From an uncultured Synechococcus sp. (GTDB taxonomy: Bacteria; Cyanobacteriota; Cyanobacteriia; Phormidesmidales; Phormidesmidaceae): a stretch of DNA of 55,246 bases. Shown here one piece after another: positions 29,759 to 37,757 of the stretch; position 1 is the stretch's first letter; each line of letters starts with the position of its first letter. Position numbers and translations under genes: made by a program. The stretch spans positions 1 through 55,246 of the forward strand of contig CALDSK010000336.1 in the NCBI GenBank assembly GCA_937911865.1, given 5' to 3'. The notes beneath the pieces were generated by a model. That model did not search any database. It had not been told where the DNA came from and was given only the letters and a program-made list of their open reading frames with translations.

Positions 29759-31867
29759 GTGGAAAAAGGAACGCTCGTAGAATTTAAGCTTAAAGGGACC
29801 CCTCATCTAGCGGTCGCCGATCGCCCTGAAGGCAAAAAGAACTGGGTGCTAGTAGATCAGCGCGGACAGTCTCATACGATCCATCCGCGCCAGGTGATCT
29901 ATGAAGTTACCAAGGCAACGTACGAGCAGTCTGAAATTGAATGGTTTATCAAAGAAGCAGAAGGCTATATTGATCCAGATAATTTAGAGATTGCCTGGGA
30001 GCTACTCACTGAGCTAGAAGAAACCGCTACACCAGAATCACTAGCACAGCTGCTGTTTTCTGATCAAAGCCCACCGCTTTGCTACGCAGCTCACTGTTTG
30101 CTCAGCGCTGACAAAATTTTCTTCAAGCAAAAAGGCGATCACTACGAGCCCCGCTCGACCGCTCAAGTCGAAGAGCTACAGCATAAACTAGCCCGTGAGG
30201 CCGCAAAAGCAGAGGAAAAAGAAGGGTTCTTTTCTCGGGCAAGAGCCGTTCTGGCAGGCGAAGCAGCCGTCTGGGAAAAGAGCGATCGCCCGCGCCTTGA
30301 AATTGTTGAGCGGTATGCCTTACTCGGGGATGAATCTACCCAAAAGGCAGCCGCGCAGGACATCCTCACCGCACTAGATCAAGAGAAGTCGCCCGAAGCG
30401 GCCTTTGATTTTCTTGTTGCCCTTCGCATTTGGGAAAAGCATGAGAACTTAGCCCTGCGCCGGCGTCAGATTCCTACCCAGTTTCCAGAAGAACTCACCG
30501 CTCAAGTTGAGCAGATTATCAATGAGCCGCCAGCTGAATCCGGGGGCGATCGCATTGACCTCACACACCTCAAGCTGTACACCATCGACGATGAAAGCAC
30601 CCGAGAAATCGACGACGGCCTCAGCTGTGAACCCCTAGAAGACGGTCGTCAAAAGCTGTGGATTCATATCGCCGACCCAACTCGCTGGCTTGCGACAGGC
30701 GACCTGTTAGACACAGAAGCCCGTAGACGATGCACCACGGTGTATCTACCTACAGGCGTGATTCCGATGTTTCCGTTTGAGCTAGCGTCGGGCCCAATGA
30801 GTTTAGTGCAGGGACAGACCTGTCATGCGTTGAGCTTTGGCGTCATTTTGAATGAAGACGGTAGTGTGGCCGAGTACAGTATCCAACCGAGTCTGGTAAA
30901 GCCGACGTACAGGCTGACCTACGAAGACGCGGATGAAATGATTGAGCTAGGGGTGACGGCAGAAGGCGAGTTATTGGCGATCGCAGAACTTGCGAAAAGT
31001 CGCCAAGCCTGGCGGAAAACCCAAGGAGCAATCAACATTCAACTTCCAGAATCTTCAATCAAAGTCGATTCAGCTAACGACACCATCACTATCGACATGC
31101 TCACTTCATCAAACTCGCGCGACATGGTCGCCGAAATGATGATTCTTACCGGCGAAGTTGCCGCTCGCTACGGCGAAGACAACGAACTGCCACTGCCTTT
31201 TCGCAGCCAACCCCAGCCAGAGCTTCCCCCCGAAGAAGAACTTATGCAGCTCGAAGCCGGTTGGGTACGCGACTCCGCCATCCGTCGCTGCATGACCCGC
31301 AGCGAAATGAGCATCACCCCTGCTCGCCACGCCACCCTCGGGCTCGACCGATACTGCCAGGTCACCTCCCCCATCCGCCGCTACACCGACTTGATGGGTC
31401 ACTTTCAAATCAAAGCGCACTTACGCGGCGCAGCCTTACCCTTTACCCCAACCGAAATGCCAGAGATTATTGCCAGCGTTTCTAACGCCGCCTACGAAGC
31501 GACAATGGTAGAGCGACAAACCAAAAAATATTGGGCTATTGAATATCTCAAGCGGCAGGACGAAGCCAACCCCGGGCAGCCGTGGGATGTGATGATGGTT
31601 CGTTGGCTCAGGGAGCACGAAAGCCTTGGGCTAATTATATTTGAAGACTTAGGGCTAGAATTTGTGATGCGCTTTGATAGAGCCGTGGAAGTTGGGGAAA
31701 GACTGACTATTCGACTGAGCTACGCTGACCCTAGGCAGGAGATGGTGCGATTCAAAGAAGTGATTGTAGCAACTGAACAAGAGGATGAGACTGCCGCCGA
31801 CACCAGCTCCGAGGACGGCAAAGCACAATACTCTGCAGTAGATGAGACAAGCGCAGAGGAAGAGTAG
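29759..31867 (+). CDS. RNase II/R-family exoribonuclease
   Basis: 702 residues. Residues 1-50 form a small beta domain (GTLVEFKLKGTPHLAVADRP), the RNB catalytic core starts near 265 with LYTIDDESTREIDDGLSCEP, giving the acidic metal-binding residues, and continues through VTSPIRRYTDLMGHFQIKAH. The C-terminus holds a degraded S1-like segment and an acidic tail. This layout, lacking cold-shock domains, is typical of the cyanobacterial/plastid RNR type. It degrades RNA 3' to 5'. The start is GTG 29759 by reach of the family N-terminus. The order rpmG-rpsR-rnb is familiar in cyanobacteria. Confidence 0.92.
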   Translation: MEKGTLVEFKLKGTPHLAVADRPEGKKNWVLVDQRGQSHTIHPRQVIYEVTKATYEQSEIEWFIKEAEGYIDPDNLEIAWELLTELEETATPESLAQLLFSDQSPPLCYAAHCLLSADKIFFKQKGDHYEPRSTAQVEELQHKLAREAAKAEEKEGFFSRARAVLAGEAAVWEKSDRPRLEIVERYALLGDESTQKAAAQDILTALDQEKSPEAAFDFLVALRIWEKHENLALRRRQIPTQFPEELTAQVEQIINEPPAESGGDRIDLTHLKLYTIDDESTREIDDGLSCEPLEDGRQKLWIHIADPTRWLATGDLLDTEARRRCTTVYLPTGVIPMFPFELASGPMSLVQGQTCHALSFGVILNEDGSVAEYSIQPSLVKPTYRLTYEDADEMIELGVTAEGELLAIAELAKSRQAWRKTQGAINIQLPESSIKVDSANDTITIDMLTSSNSRDMVAEMMILTGEVAARYGEDNELPLPFRSQPQPELPPEEELMQLEAGWVRDSAIRRCMTRSEMSITPARHATLGLDRYCQVTSPIRRYTDLMGHFQIKAHLRGAALPFTPTEMPEIIASVSNAAYEATMVERQTKKYWAIEYLKRQDEANPGQPWDVMMVRWLREHESLGLIIFEDLGLEFVMRFDRAVEVGERLTIRLSYADPRQEMVRFKEVIVATEQEDETAADTSSEDGKAQYSAVDETSAEEE

Positions 31868-31926
31868 AAGTCGCTGGATCTTGAAAGGAGCTTTAACCGA
31901 AGATTTTTTTCAAGGAAAGAAAGAGC

Positions 31927-32382
31927 CTAAAGAAAGAGCTTGTAGGAAACCTTAAAGCGCTCACCTAAGCTACGAGCCTGTGATTTGCTGATTTCTCTCT
32001 TGCCATTCATAACTTCGGAGACAACCCCACTAGAGCCAATGACTCCGACAAGATTAGCCTGGCTCAAGTTATTAGCTTCCATTAGATGGCGTAAAACATC
32101 CAGAGGGCTAGCACTGGGCAGGTCTGTAGCTTGCTTCTCATAGGCTTGAACCAAAACAAGTAACAAATCAACCAAAAGATCCTCCGAGGGTAAAAGCCCG
32201 CTATCTTCGTCTTTCTCCAACAAACTCTCCAGCACAGATAGAAACTTCTCGTAGTCTTTCTCAGTTTCTATTTTTTTAGGTTGAACTGACTGTAAAAGAT
32301 TGCCATAGGATACATCAGCAGAAGCATCATCAGAGACCAGAAATTGTTGCATATGCGCAAATCGTTCCTCCAAAAAAACCAT
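31927..32382 (-). CDS. HigA-type antitoxin
   Basis: About 151 residues. The C-terminal 60 form a helix-turn-helix (LRHLMEANNLSQANLVGVIG, SSGVVSEVMNGKREISKSQA), as in HigA antitoxins of the longer type; the N-terminal part is helical and acidic. It lies directly after its toxin on the same strand. ATG 32352 (MQQFL) is an alternative start, giving 141 residues. Such modules are addiction elements and probably have no link to pigment genes. Confidence 0.85.
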   Translation of the reverse strand: MVFLEERFAHMQQFLVSDDASADVSYGNLLQSVQPKKIETEKDYEKFLSVLESLLEKDEDSGLLPSEDLLVDLLLVLVQAYEKQATDLPSASPLDVLRHLMEANNLSQANLVGVIGSSGVVSEVMNGKREISKSQARSLGERFKVSYKLFL

Positions 32383-32414
32383 AGATTAAAGTGTGAACTT
32401 AAAGAGAATACAGA

Positions 32415-32726
32415 CTATTGCTTGCTACGAGAAAATTTTGTTTTCCAAAGACCTTTGTCATATTGAGAATGAGACAAGATTGCTTTGTAGTAAACGGTCT
32501 GCTTTCTAAAGTTGATACCGACAATAAGTCTGTAGCTTTTGATATCGAATACATATAGCTTTCCGACCTGACTGGCTCTAGCGTAGGTGTTTCGGACATC
32601 TGAAAAGTTCAGCCACTTGGTCTCTTTCTTCTCTACAACAGACAGCCACGCTAACGCAGATGTTTTCACTTCTTTTGGGAGTCTTGCTAAATCACGTTCA
32701 ACATTTTTTCTCTTGATGAAGTGCAT
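32415..32726 (-). CDS. HigB-type mRNA interferase toxin
   Basis: 103 residues in the HigB branch of the RelE superfamily: MHFIKRKNVERDLARLPKEV, WLNFSDVRNTYARASQVGKL and VFDIKSYRLIVGINFRKQTV, with a basic C-terminus YDKGLWKTKFSRSKQ. Such toxins cut mRNA on the ribosome. The gene is intact, unlike the toxin at 24761, and stands before its antitoxin. Confidence 0.88.
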   Translation of the reverse strand: MHFIKRKNVERDLARLPKEVKTSALAWLSVVEKKETKWLNFSDVRNTYARASQVGKLYVFDIKSYRLIVGINFRKQTVYYKAILSHSQYDKGLWKTKFSRSKQ

Positions 32727-32852
32727 AGATTTTTTGGTTCATAATTAATTATATGACTCAGATTTACTTCGCCTGAGCGTGTGATTTTTGACTACCAGCC
32801 AATACAGTCTACTCTCAAAATGAGAGTATGTCAACTTTTTAACGCCCGTGGG

Positions 32853-33647
32853 TTAACTTGATGCATCAAGCTGTATTGAGCGCTTGTGTAGAGACTGAAG
32901 CGGACGATTATTGTGATTGAGAAGCTTTTCGTACTGAGTTAATTGCTCGTTGGGTAAGGAAACTGGCTGACTCATTACGAGCCAAGTGACTGATTCAGAG
33001 CAAGGTGGAGTTGTGAGTGAACCACTGTATCGGTAGGTTGTCGTCTGCTGTGGCAAGAGATCCTCGGCATTTATAGTTGCGTCAGTGCGGACTTTATCAC
33101 CAGCTTTATACGGAAGATTTTGGCTCATAAGCTGATACGCAGCGCCTGTCACCTCGTCGGCATGCAGTAATACCGCAACAACCGCTAGCTCACCTACTTC
33201 GTTTCGATGAACAAGATGTAGTTCTACTGGCTCTGACTGACCATCGATGGCATGCTCACTAGGGCTGTGAAAATGAAATTGCAACAGATCGTATCGTTGA
33301 CCTTCCAGCATTAGATAGCTGCCCGGCGCGTAGGGAACTTGAACCGTATGGCCGTTGTTCAGCAGGTTTAGCGGCACTGGCTCGTAATGAAACTCGGGGT
33401 TGAGCAAATCTACGGCTTTCGCACCTGTTAAATCAATTGGTGATTGAGATTGGCCGCTCTTGCAAGCTGCAAAGTCGGTATCTAAGTCGGCCCAAAAATC
33501 CGGCCCTGTTTCTCCCTGATAGGTCCAATTTATTTCAGAAATAGCGTTTGCGGTCTCTGCGTCTGCTGTCTCTAGAAACAATGAGCTACATACATAGAGG
33601 CTCAAAACCGCTACAACCGTAATAATCGACGCTCTCAAAACTCTCAT
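32853..33647 (-). CDS. ecaA: Alpha-type carbonic anhydrase, exported
   Basis: 264 residues from ATG 33647. A hydrophobic signal segment (ASIITVVAVLSLYVCSSLFL) leads to the periplasm. The mature part is an alpha carbonic anhydrase: GPDFWADLDTDFAACKSGQS, QSPIDLT, the zinc His set in QFHFHSPSEH and ELHLVHRNEVG, and SGSLTTPPCSESVTWLVMSQ. It interconverts CO2 and bicarbonate outside the cytoplasm. The C in AACKSGQSQSPID and in TTPPCSE form the usual disulfide. The longer in-frame start at 33701 adds residues before the signal and is rejected. Confidence 0.9.
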   Translation of the reverse strand: MRVLRASIITVVAVLSLYVCSSLFLETADAETANAISEINWTYQGETGPDFWADLDTDFAACKSGQSQSPIDLTGAKAVDLLNPEFHYEPVPLNLLNNGHTVQVPYAPGSYLMLEGQRYDLLQFHFHSPSEHAIDGQSEPVELHLVHRNEVGELAVVAVLLHADEVTGAAYQLMSQNLPYKAGDKVRTDATINAEDLLPQQTTTYRYSGSLTTPPCSESVTWLVMSQPVSLPNEQLTQYEKLLNHNNRPLQSLHKRSIQLDASS

Positions 33648-33831
33648 AGTGTGCAATCTGATGACAGGCTGAGCATAGCGTAGAGGCGATCGCAGCTCCA
33701 ACGCAAAATCACTGAGAACAACCTGAAGCAGCTTAAGAAAACAGAGCCAAATTCAATATTTTCGTAAGAAATCACAAGGATCTCTGATGTAGCATTTGGT
33801 ATGCGTAATCTTAGCGAGGTCATTGAGCGAC

Positions 33832-34746
33832 GTGAAGGACATTATCACCGATGTCATTAAGTATTTCCTCGACATGCTAGGAACCGGAGCGGGTGACGCG
33901 TTTAGTCTAGTAGAGTACCTGCCAGACATATTGCGAGAGTCAGGCAGTATGTTTGGTATCTTTGCGCTAGTAGCCATTATCATCTCGCTGATGGTCGTGT
34001 TCTTCTTTAAGAACTCAGAGACCCGGCAAAAAGAGAGGGTCTTTGTTTATACGACGTTGTTCTTGCTAACGCTGGCGTTTTCCGCACTAGTAGCAGGTGC
34101 GTCTAGTGGCTTTCAGACAGGCCGAGAAATTGCGATTACAGACCCTGCCTTGGTGGAGCTATCACCAGCTACTGTCAAGGCATTAGAAACTCATCTGCAA
34201 ACTGAAGGCAAGAATATCACCGATAAAAACAAATCTCGCGTTCTCTCAGAGGCGATTTCCGCTTACTTTGAGAGCGGTGAGGCTGAACCCATTGCCGCAG
34301 ACCCATCAGTAGAAGACACGTCAGAGCCAGAATTGTTGGCCACGGTAGGAGCAGGTAGCAGTTCAGCACCGGATGGATTCATTTTTCAATCTAGAGGGTG
34401 CTCACAAAGAGACAGCACTATCACTTGCGATACGTTAGTCACGAACACCAATGAAGATATCGATATTCGACTCTTTGCGAGCGGACATAGAGCGAACAGT
34501 AGATTAGTTGACGGAGAAGGAAATCAATACGCTGTCAGCACTATTAAAGTCGGGAATATAGAAGCTCAAAATTATCAGGTTGTCCCCTTTGCAAGTAACA
34601 TTCCTGTGAAAGTTACTCTGGTTGTAACAAATGCCAGTTCAAGAGCAAGCCAAATCTCTCTTGTTGACTTGCTGGGAAACACATCTGGGAGCTTAGAGCC
34701 TGCTACCCTATCCTTTCAAGCAAGAGACGTTCGAGTAGGCATTTAA
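33832..34746 (+). CDS. Membrane-anchored protein of unknown function
   Basis: About 304 residues. Two membrane segments lie near residues 41-62 (MFGIFALVAIIISLMVVFFF) and 74-94 (VYTTLFLLTLAFSALVAGAS). The C-terminal half is a beta-rich domain with two Cys (SRGCSQRDSTITCDTLVTNT) resembling the immunoglobulin-like fold of protein-protein contact domains, but no family was recognised. The start is uncertain: GTG 33832 is 12 bases from GAGG, while TTG 33823 and TTG 33796 are in frame. It is divergent from the carbonic anhydrase. Confidence 0.7.
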   Translation: MKDIITDVIKYFLDMLGTGAGDAFSLVEYLPDILRESGSMFGIFALVAIIISLMVVFFFKNSETRQKERVFVYTTLFLLTLAFSALVAGASSGFQTGREIAITDPALVELSPATVKALETHLQTEGKNITDKNKSRVLSEAISAYFESGEAEPIAADPSVEDTSEPELLATVGAGSSSAPDGFIFQSRGCSQRDSTITCDTLVTNTNEDIDIRLFASGHRANSRLVDGEGNQYAVSTIKVGNIEAQNYQVVPFASNIPVKVTLVVTNASSRASQISLVDLLGNTSGSLEPATLSFQARDVRVGI

Positions 34747-34780
34747 CACAAAATCGTAAGGCTATCTCCAAGTGCAAGCT

Positions 34781-35527
34781 CTAAGTTGATTCAATCGAAA
34801 GAGCATAGGCTAAGCCCGCTTGCTGAGCTTGAGACAGCTTCTCAAAACCAAAAGCGGCCAGGGCCGCTGGGGTGATCTCACCATCTGCTGCCATCACAGT
34901 TTGACCGTTTGTTGTTTGCAGCTGCCCCGAGCCTTTTTTAGCCTGTACTGCGTAGAGAACAGCTTTGCCTGAGTCAACGCTGTATCCATCATCTGTTGCA
35001 GTAAGTTGATAGACCGTAGAACCGTTGTTACGGGTCAACAGTGCGTTGCCATCGGATTCTTGAACGAAGGAAAATAGCGTCTTACTGCGTTTGGGACTTT
35101 CTATAAGAACAGCGTCTTCGGTTTGATTCACATAGCCGACTACGTTGTTGTTAGCGTCTGTTAGTTTTACCGCACCGTCACTCTGCAAAATGAGATTGGC
35201 GATAACGTTACCAGAAGCATCCAGCAGCTTACCGCCGCTGGATTTGAACTGGAGAGAAAATTCGGGCGTACCGTTGGGCGTTCGGAAGGTGATTTTTTGC
35301 GATCGCACCCCTCCAACAGAACCGCTAGGCTTTGCCGGTTCATCCTTAGACTGAGAGCCCGCGATACTACCCGTTTCTGAAACAGTGCCAGACGTTGCCT
35401 CGTCATTGACCTGAGGCTGACAGCTCATCACCAAGGGCATCGTGCCCAGCGCGACTAGCGCAAGACGACCGACAATAGCAGGAACAGTAAACACTTCAGC
35501 TTTTGCAGCCATTCTTCTTTTAGCCAT
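34781..35527 (-). CDS. Putative exported lipoprotein
   Basis: About 248 residues from ATG 35527, with GGAGG upstream. A signal segment (VFTVPAIVGRLALVALGTMP) leads to a lipobox-like LVMSC, so Cys may be lipid-modified. The mature part has weak beta repeats such as KLLDASGNVIANLILQSDGA and KLTDANNNVVGYVNQTED, suggesting a beta-propeller-like or solenoid fold. No family was recognised. It ends 35 bases beyond the convergent membrane-protein gene. Confidence 0.75.
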   Translation of the reverse strand: MAKRRMAAKAEVFTVPAIVGRLALVALGTMPLVMSCQPQVNDEATSGTVSETGSIAGSQSKDEPAKPSGSVGGVRSQKITFRTPNGTPEFSLQFKSSGGKLLDASGNVIANLILQSDGAVKLTDANNNVVGYVNQTEDAVLIESPKRSKTLFSFVQESDGNALLTRNNGSTVYQLTATDDGYSVDSGKAVLYAVQAKKGSGQLQTTNGQTVMAADGEITPAALAAFGFEKLSQAQQAGLAYALSIEST

Positions 35528-35606
35528 TTTGCGCTTAGCCTCCAAAACAGAGTCCGCAAGCGACTCTTGTGAGAGACTAACCAATAAATATTTTCGATCC
35601 TATCTT

Positions 35607-36362
35607 ATGCCCTCTGCAAACGACCAGCCGGATAGCCCTCTAGCTTCTTCTTCACCCCAAAAAACTAAAGAAGAAACCAAAGGCTTTATCCACACCACGC
35701 CCGCAGAGGCCGTAGAACAGCTTACATACCAATCCATCACGCTTGGTACTGGCACTAACACTAAAACATTCAGCATTGCTTACCCTGGCAATGCTGACCA
35801 GCTGCTAGATCATCCCAGCACGCACGACGCTTTTCACGCTGACGAATATATGCCTTATTGGGCGGAGCTTTGGCCGTCTTCACAGATGCTGGGCGAAGTA
35901 CTGCTACAGCAAGACTGGCCCCAGAACCAAACGGCCCTAGAAATTGGCTGCGGCGTGGGCCTATCTGGCATTGTGGCCCTCTCTCTAGGCATGCACGTTA
36001 TTTTTAGCGACTACGATGCCACGGCAGTAAAGTTTGCTGCGCGCAATGCGATCGCCAATGGCTTCCACAACTTCAAAACCCGACCTCTCGACTGGCGCGT
36101 CCCCCCTAATCTACAGGTTCCTTTACTTCTGGCAGCCGATGTCATTTACGAAGAACGGAACATAGCACCGCTGATTACCTTTATCAAAGCCGTTCTTTCC
36201 CCCGGCGGCATTTGTCTGCTCAGCGATCCAGATAGATCGACCCGCGGAGGATTTTGCTACGCACTAAAACAGGCCCAGCTCGAATTTACACGTCAGAAAA
36301 TGAAGGCACCTGGCCCGGAGAATAGAGTTGTAACCGGCAGCGTCTATTGCATTCAAAGGTAG
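35607..36362 (+). CDS. Class I SAM-dependent methyltransferase (METTL-like)
   Basis: 251 residues. The SAM-binding motif LEIGCGVGLSGIVALSLGMH starts near residue 115, followed by VIFSDYDATAVKFAARNAIA and a motif-post-II LLAADVIYEERNIAPLITFI, as in the METTL16-type protein Lys methyltransferase family. The substrate is unknown. ATG 35607 follows the divergent lipoprotein gene. The longer in-frame start would run through that gene and is rejected. Confidence 0.88.
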   Translation: MPSANDQPDSPLASSSPQKTKEETKGFIHTTPAEAVEQLTYQSITLGTGTNTKTFSIAYPGNADQLLDHPSTHDAFHADEYMPYWAELWPSSQMLGEVLLQQDWPQNQTALEIGCGVGLSGIVALSLGMHVIFSDYDATAVKFAARNAIANGFHNFKTRPLDWRVPPNLQVPLLLAADVIYEERNIAPLITFIKAVLSPGGICLLSDPDRSTRGGFCYALKQAQLEFTRQKMKAPGPENRVVTGSVYCIQR

Positions 36363-36404
36363 CCAATCTCATACCTGCCGCTGTCCAGGCTTGCCACTAC
36401 TCAG

Positions 36405-37202
36405 TCAGGCTTCCTGACAATCCTCTTGAAATAAGGCGTCTTTCAGCTCTGCCACAGACCGATCAATCAGCTCATCAATGACGCTTTTGGGCTGAGGTTC
36501 ACTAGATTGCACGACAGACAATGGCGCGACAGACAATGGCGCGACTGTGGCACCCGGGGAAAAAATCGATTGCAGGAACGCATATACTGAGGCGTGGCCG
36601 TTCTGAGTCGCTAACGTCATCGCACGCAGAGCGACATTAGGCGTAGTAATCACACCGTGAGTCACCAGAAACCGTACGACGCTCAGCTGCCCACCAGCAG
36701 CTGCCGCCGTCAGCACGTCATAGCCACGCGCATCTTCAGACTCCGCATAGGCACCTGCGGTCAGTAGGTAACGCACAATATTTAGGTGCCCATTTTCAGC
36801 CGCACTGTGGAGCGGCAGTCGGTCGTAGCCAGTATTCACGTTGGCACGCGCTGCGACTAGCAATTGCACAATTTCAAAACATCCTTTGGCGGCTGCAGTC
36901 ACTAGAACCGGCGTGTCGTACCAGCAAAGCGGGCGGAGGTCTACGCCCGCTTTGATCAACGCTTTTACAGCGTCAACGTCGTTGCGCTCAACCGCAGAGG
37001 CTAGCGCGTGAGCGTCAATAGGGCCAGCATTAGCGCTAGAAGCATCGGTATCGACCACGGCAGAAGCAGACTTTTGCAACGGCTGTTCAGACGGGGGAGA
37101 AGATACAGCCGTCATAAAAGTCACTTGCGGAGGTGCCCAATCAACTGACGAGCTGACTGACGGCATTGTAGCGGGCTGAGAGAAGGTAAGTGCTTGTTTC
37201 AT
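36405..37202 (-). CDS. Ankyrin-repeat protein
   Basis: 265 residues from ATG 37202. Residues about 65-205 hold ankyrin repeats: NDVDAVKALIKAGVDLRPLC, DTPVLVTAAAKGCFEIVQLL, DRLPLHSAAENGHLNIVRYL and GYDVLTAAAAGGQLSVVRFL. A 15-bp tandem duplication in the gene (36524-36553) encodes the repeated APLSV near the C-terminus. There is no signal or membrane segment. The much longer in-frame start at 37427 adds an unlikely Arg/His-rich leader. It is the third ankyrin protein in the window. Confidence 0.82.
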   Translation of the reverse strand: MKQALTFSQPATMPSVSSSVDWAPPQVTFMTAVSSPPSEQPLQKSASAVVDTDASSANAGPIDAHALASAVERNDVDAVKALIKAGVDLRPLCWYDTPVLVTAAAKGCFEIVQLLVAARANVNTGYDRLPLHSAAENGHLNIVRYLLTAGAYAESEDARGYDVLTAAAAGGQLSVVRFLVTHGVITTPNVALRAMTLATQNGHASVYAFLQSIFSPGATVAPLSVAPLSVVQSSEPQPKSVIDELIDRSVAELKDALFQEDCQEA

Positions 37203-37757
37203 GTCCCCTATTAATTGGTATTGAGTTGAGGTGGTGCGGCAGAAACGCTTATGGTTTTGCGCAATGAAATCAGTGCCGCCATATTGTGCCCGTGATTTTG
37301 CTCGGCTAATGCGTGAGCAAAGCATACGTAGACGGGTCGGAAAGTGATGAGGAAATGGGTGCCAAAGAGTGATGCCAAAAATAGCTGATGGCAAAATTAG
37401 CAATTGGTGAGGCAACCGCTGGCGCAATAGGTCGAAAGAACTGAAAGAGGGGACTGTCTTGCAATGTCACCAACGCCAGCTGATACAAGATCCACACCAC
37501 CTTAAACCCAATCAGGATATCTGTAGATGTTCTGCTAGCAGAACATCTAGTAACCCACAGACGAGGTCTTTAGCCAAGGAACTCATCACTACGCAAGGCA
37601 CCGCTTTAGCGGCGTCTGACGACAAGGTGGCGGATACTAGTCAGTTAATTAGCTTTTGAATCCAAATCAAGTCAAGTATTTGTTTTTGTGAATTGCTTCG
37701 TAAAAACACGGGTGAAAGAAAAGAGGAACGCTAAAGAGAGATGCTAAAGAGGACGCT
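37203..37757. other. 555-base gap with a 26-bp perfect palindrome
   Basis: A gap-free 26-bp palindrome lies at 37524-37549, centred between TCTGCT and AGCAGA. No T-run follows. It stands 320 bases upstream of the ankyrin start and 210 bases past the ABC ATPase stop. The remainder has no supportable gene; short frames here lack any conserved content. Confidence 0.6.

Noticed and set aside
37459..37659. Plus-strand frame of 66 codons across the 26-bp palindrome
   Set aside because: Composition unlike neighbouring proteins and interrupted by the palindrome; no supporting signal.
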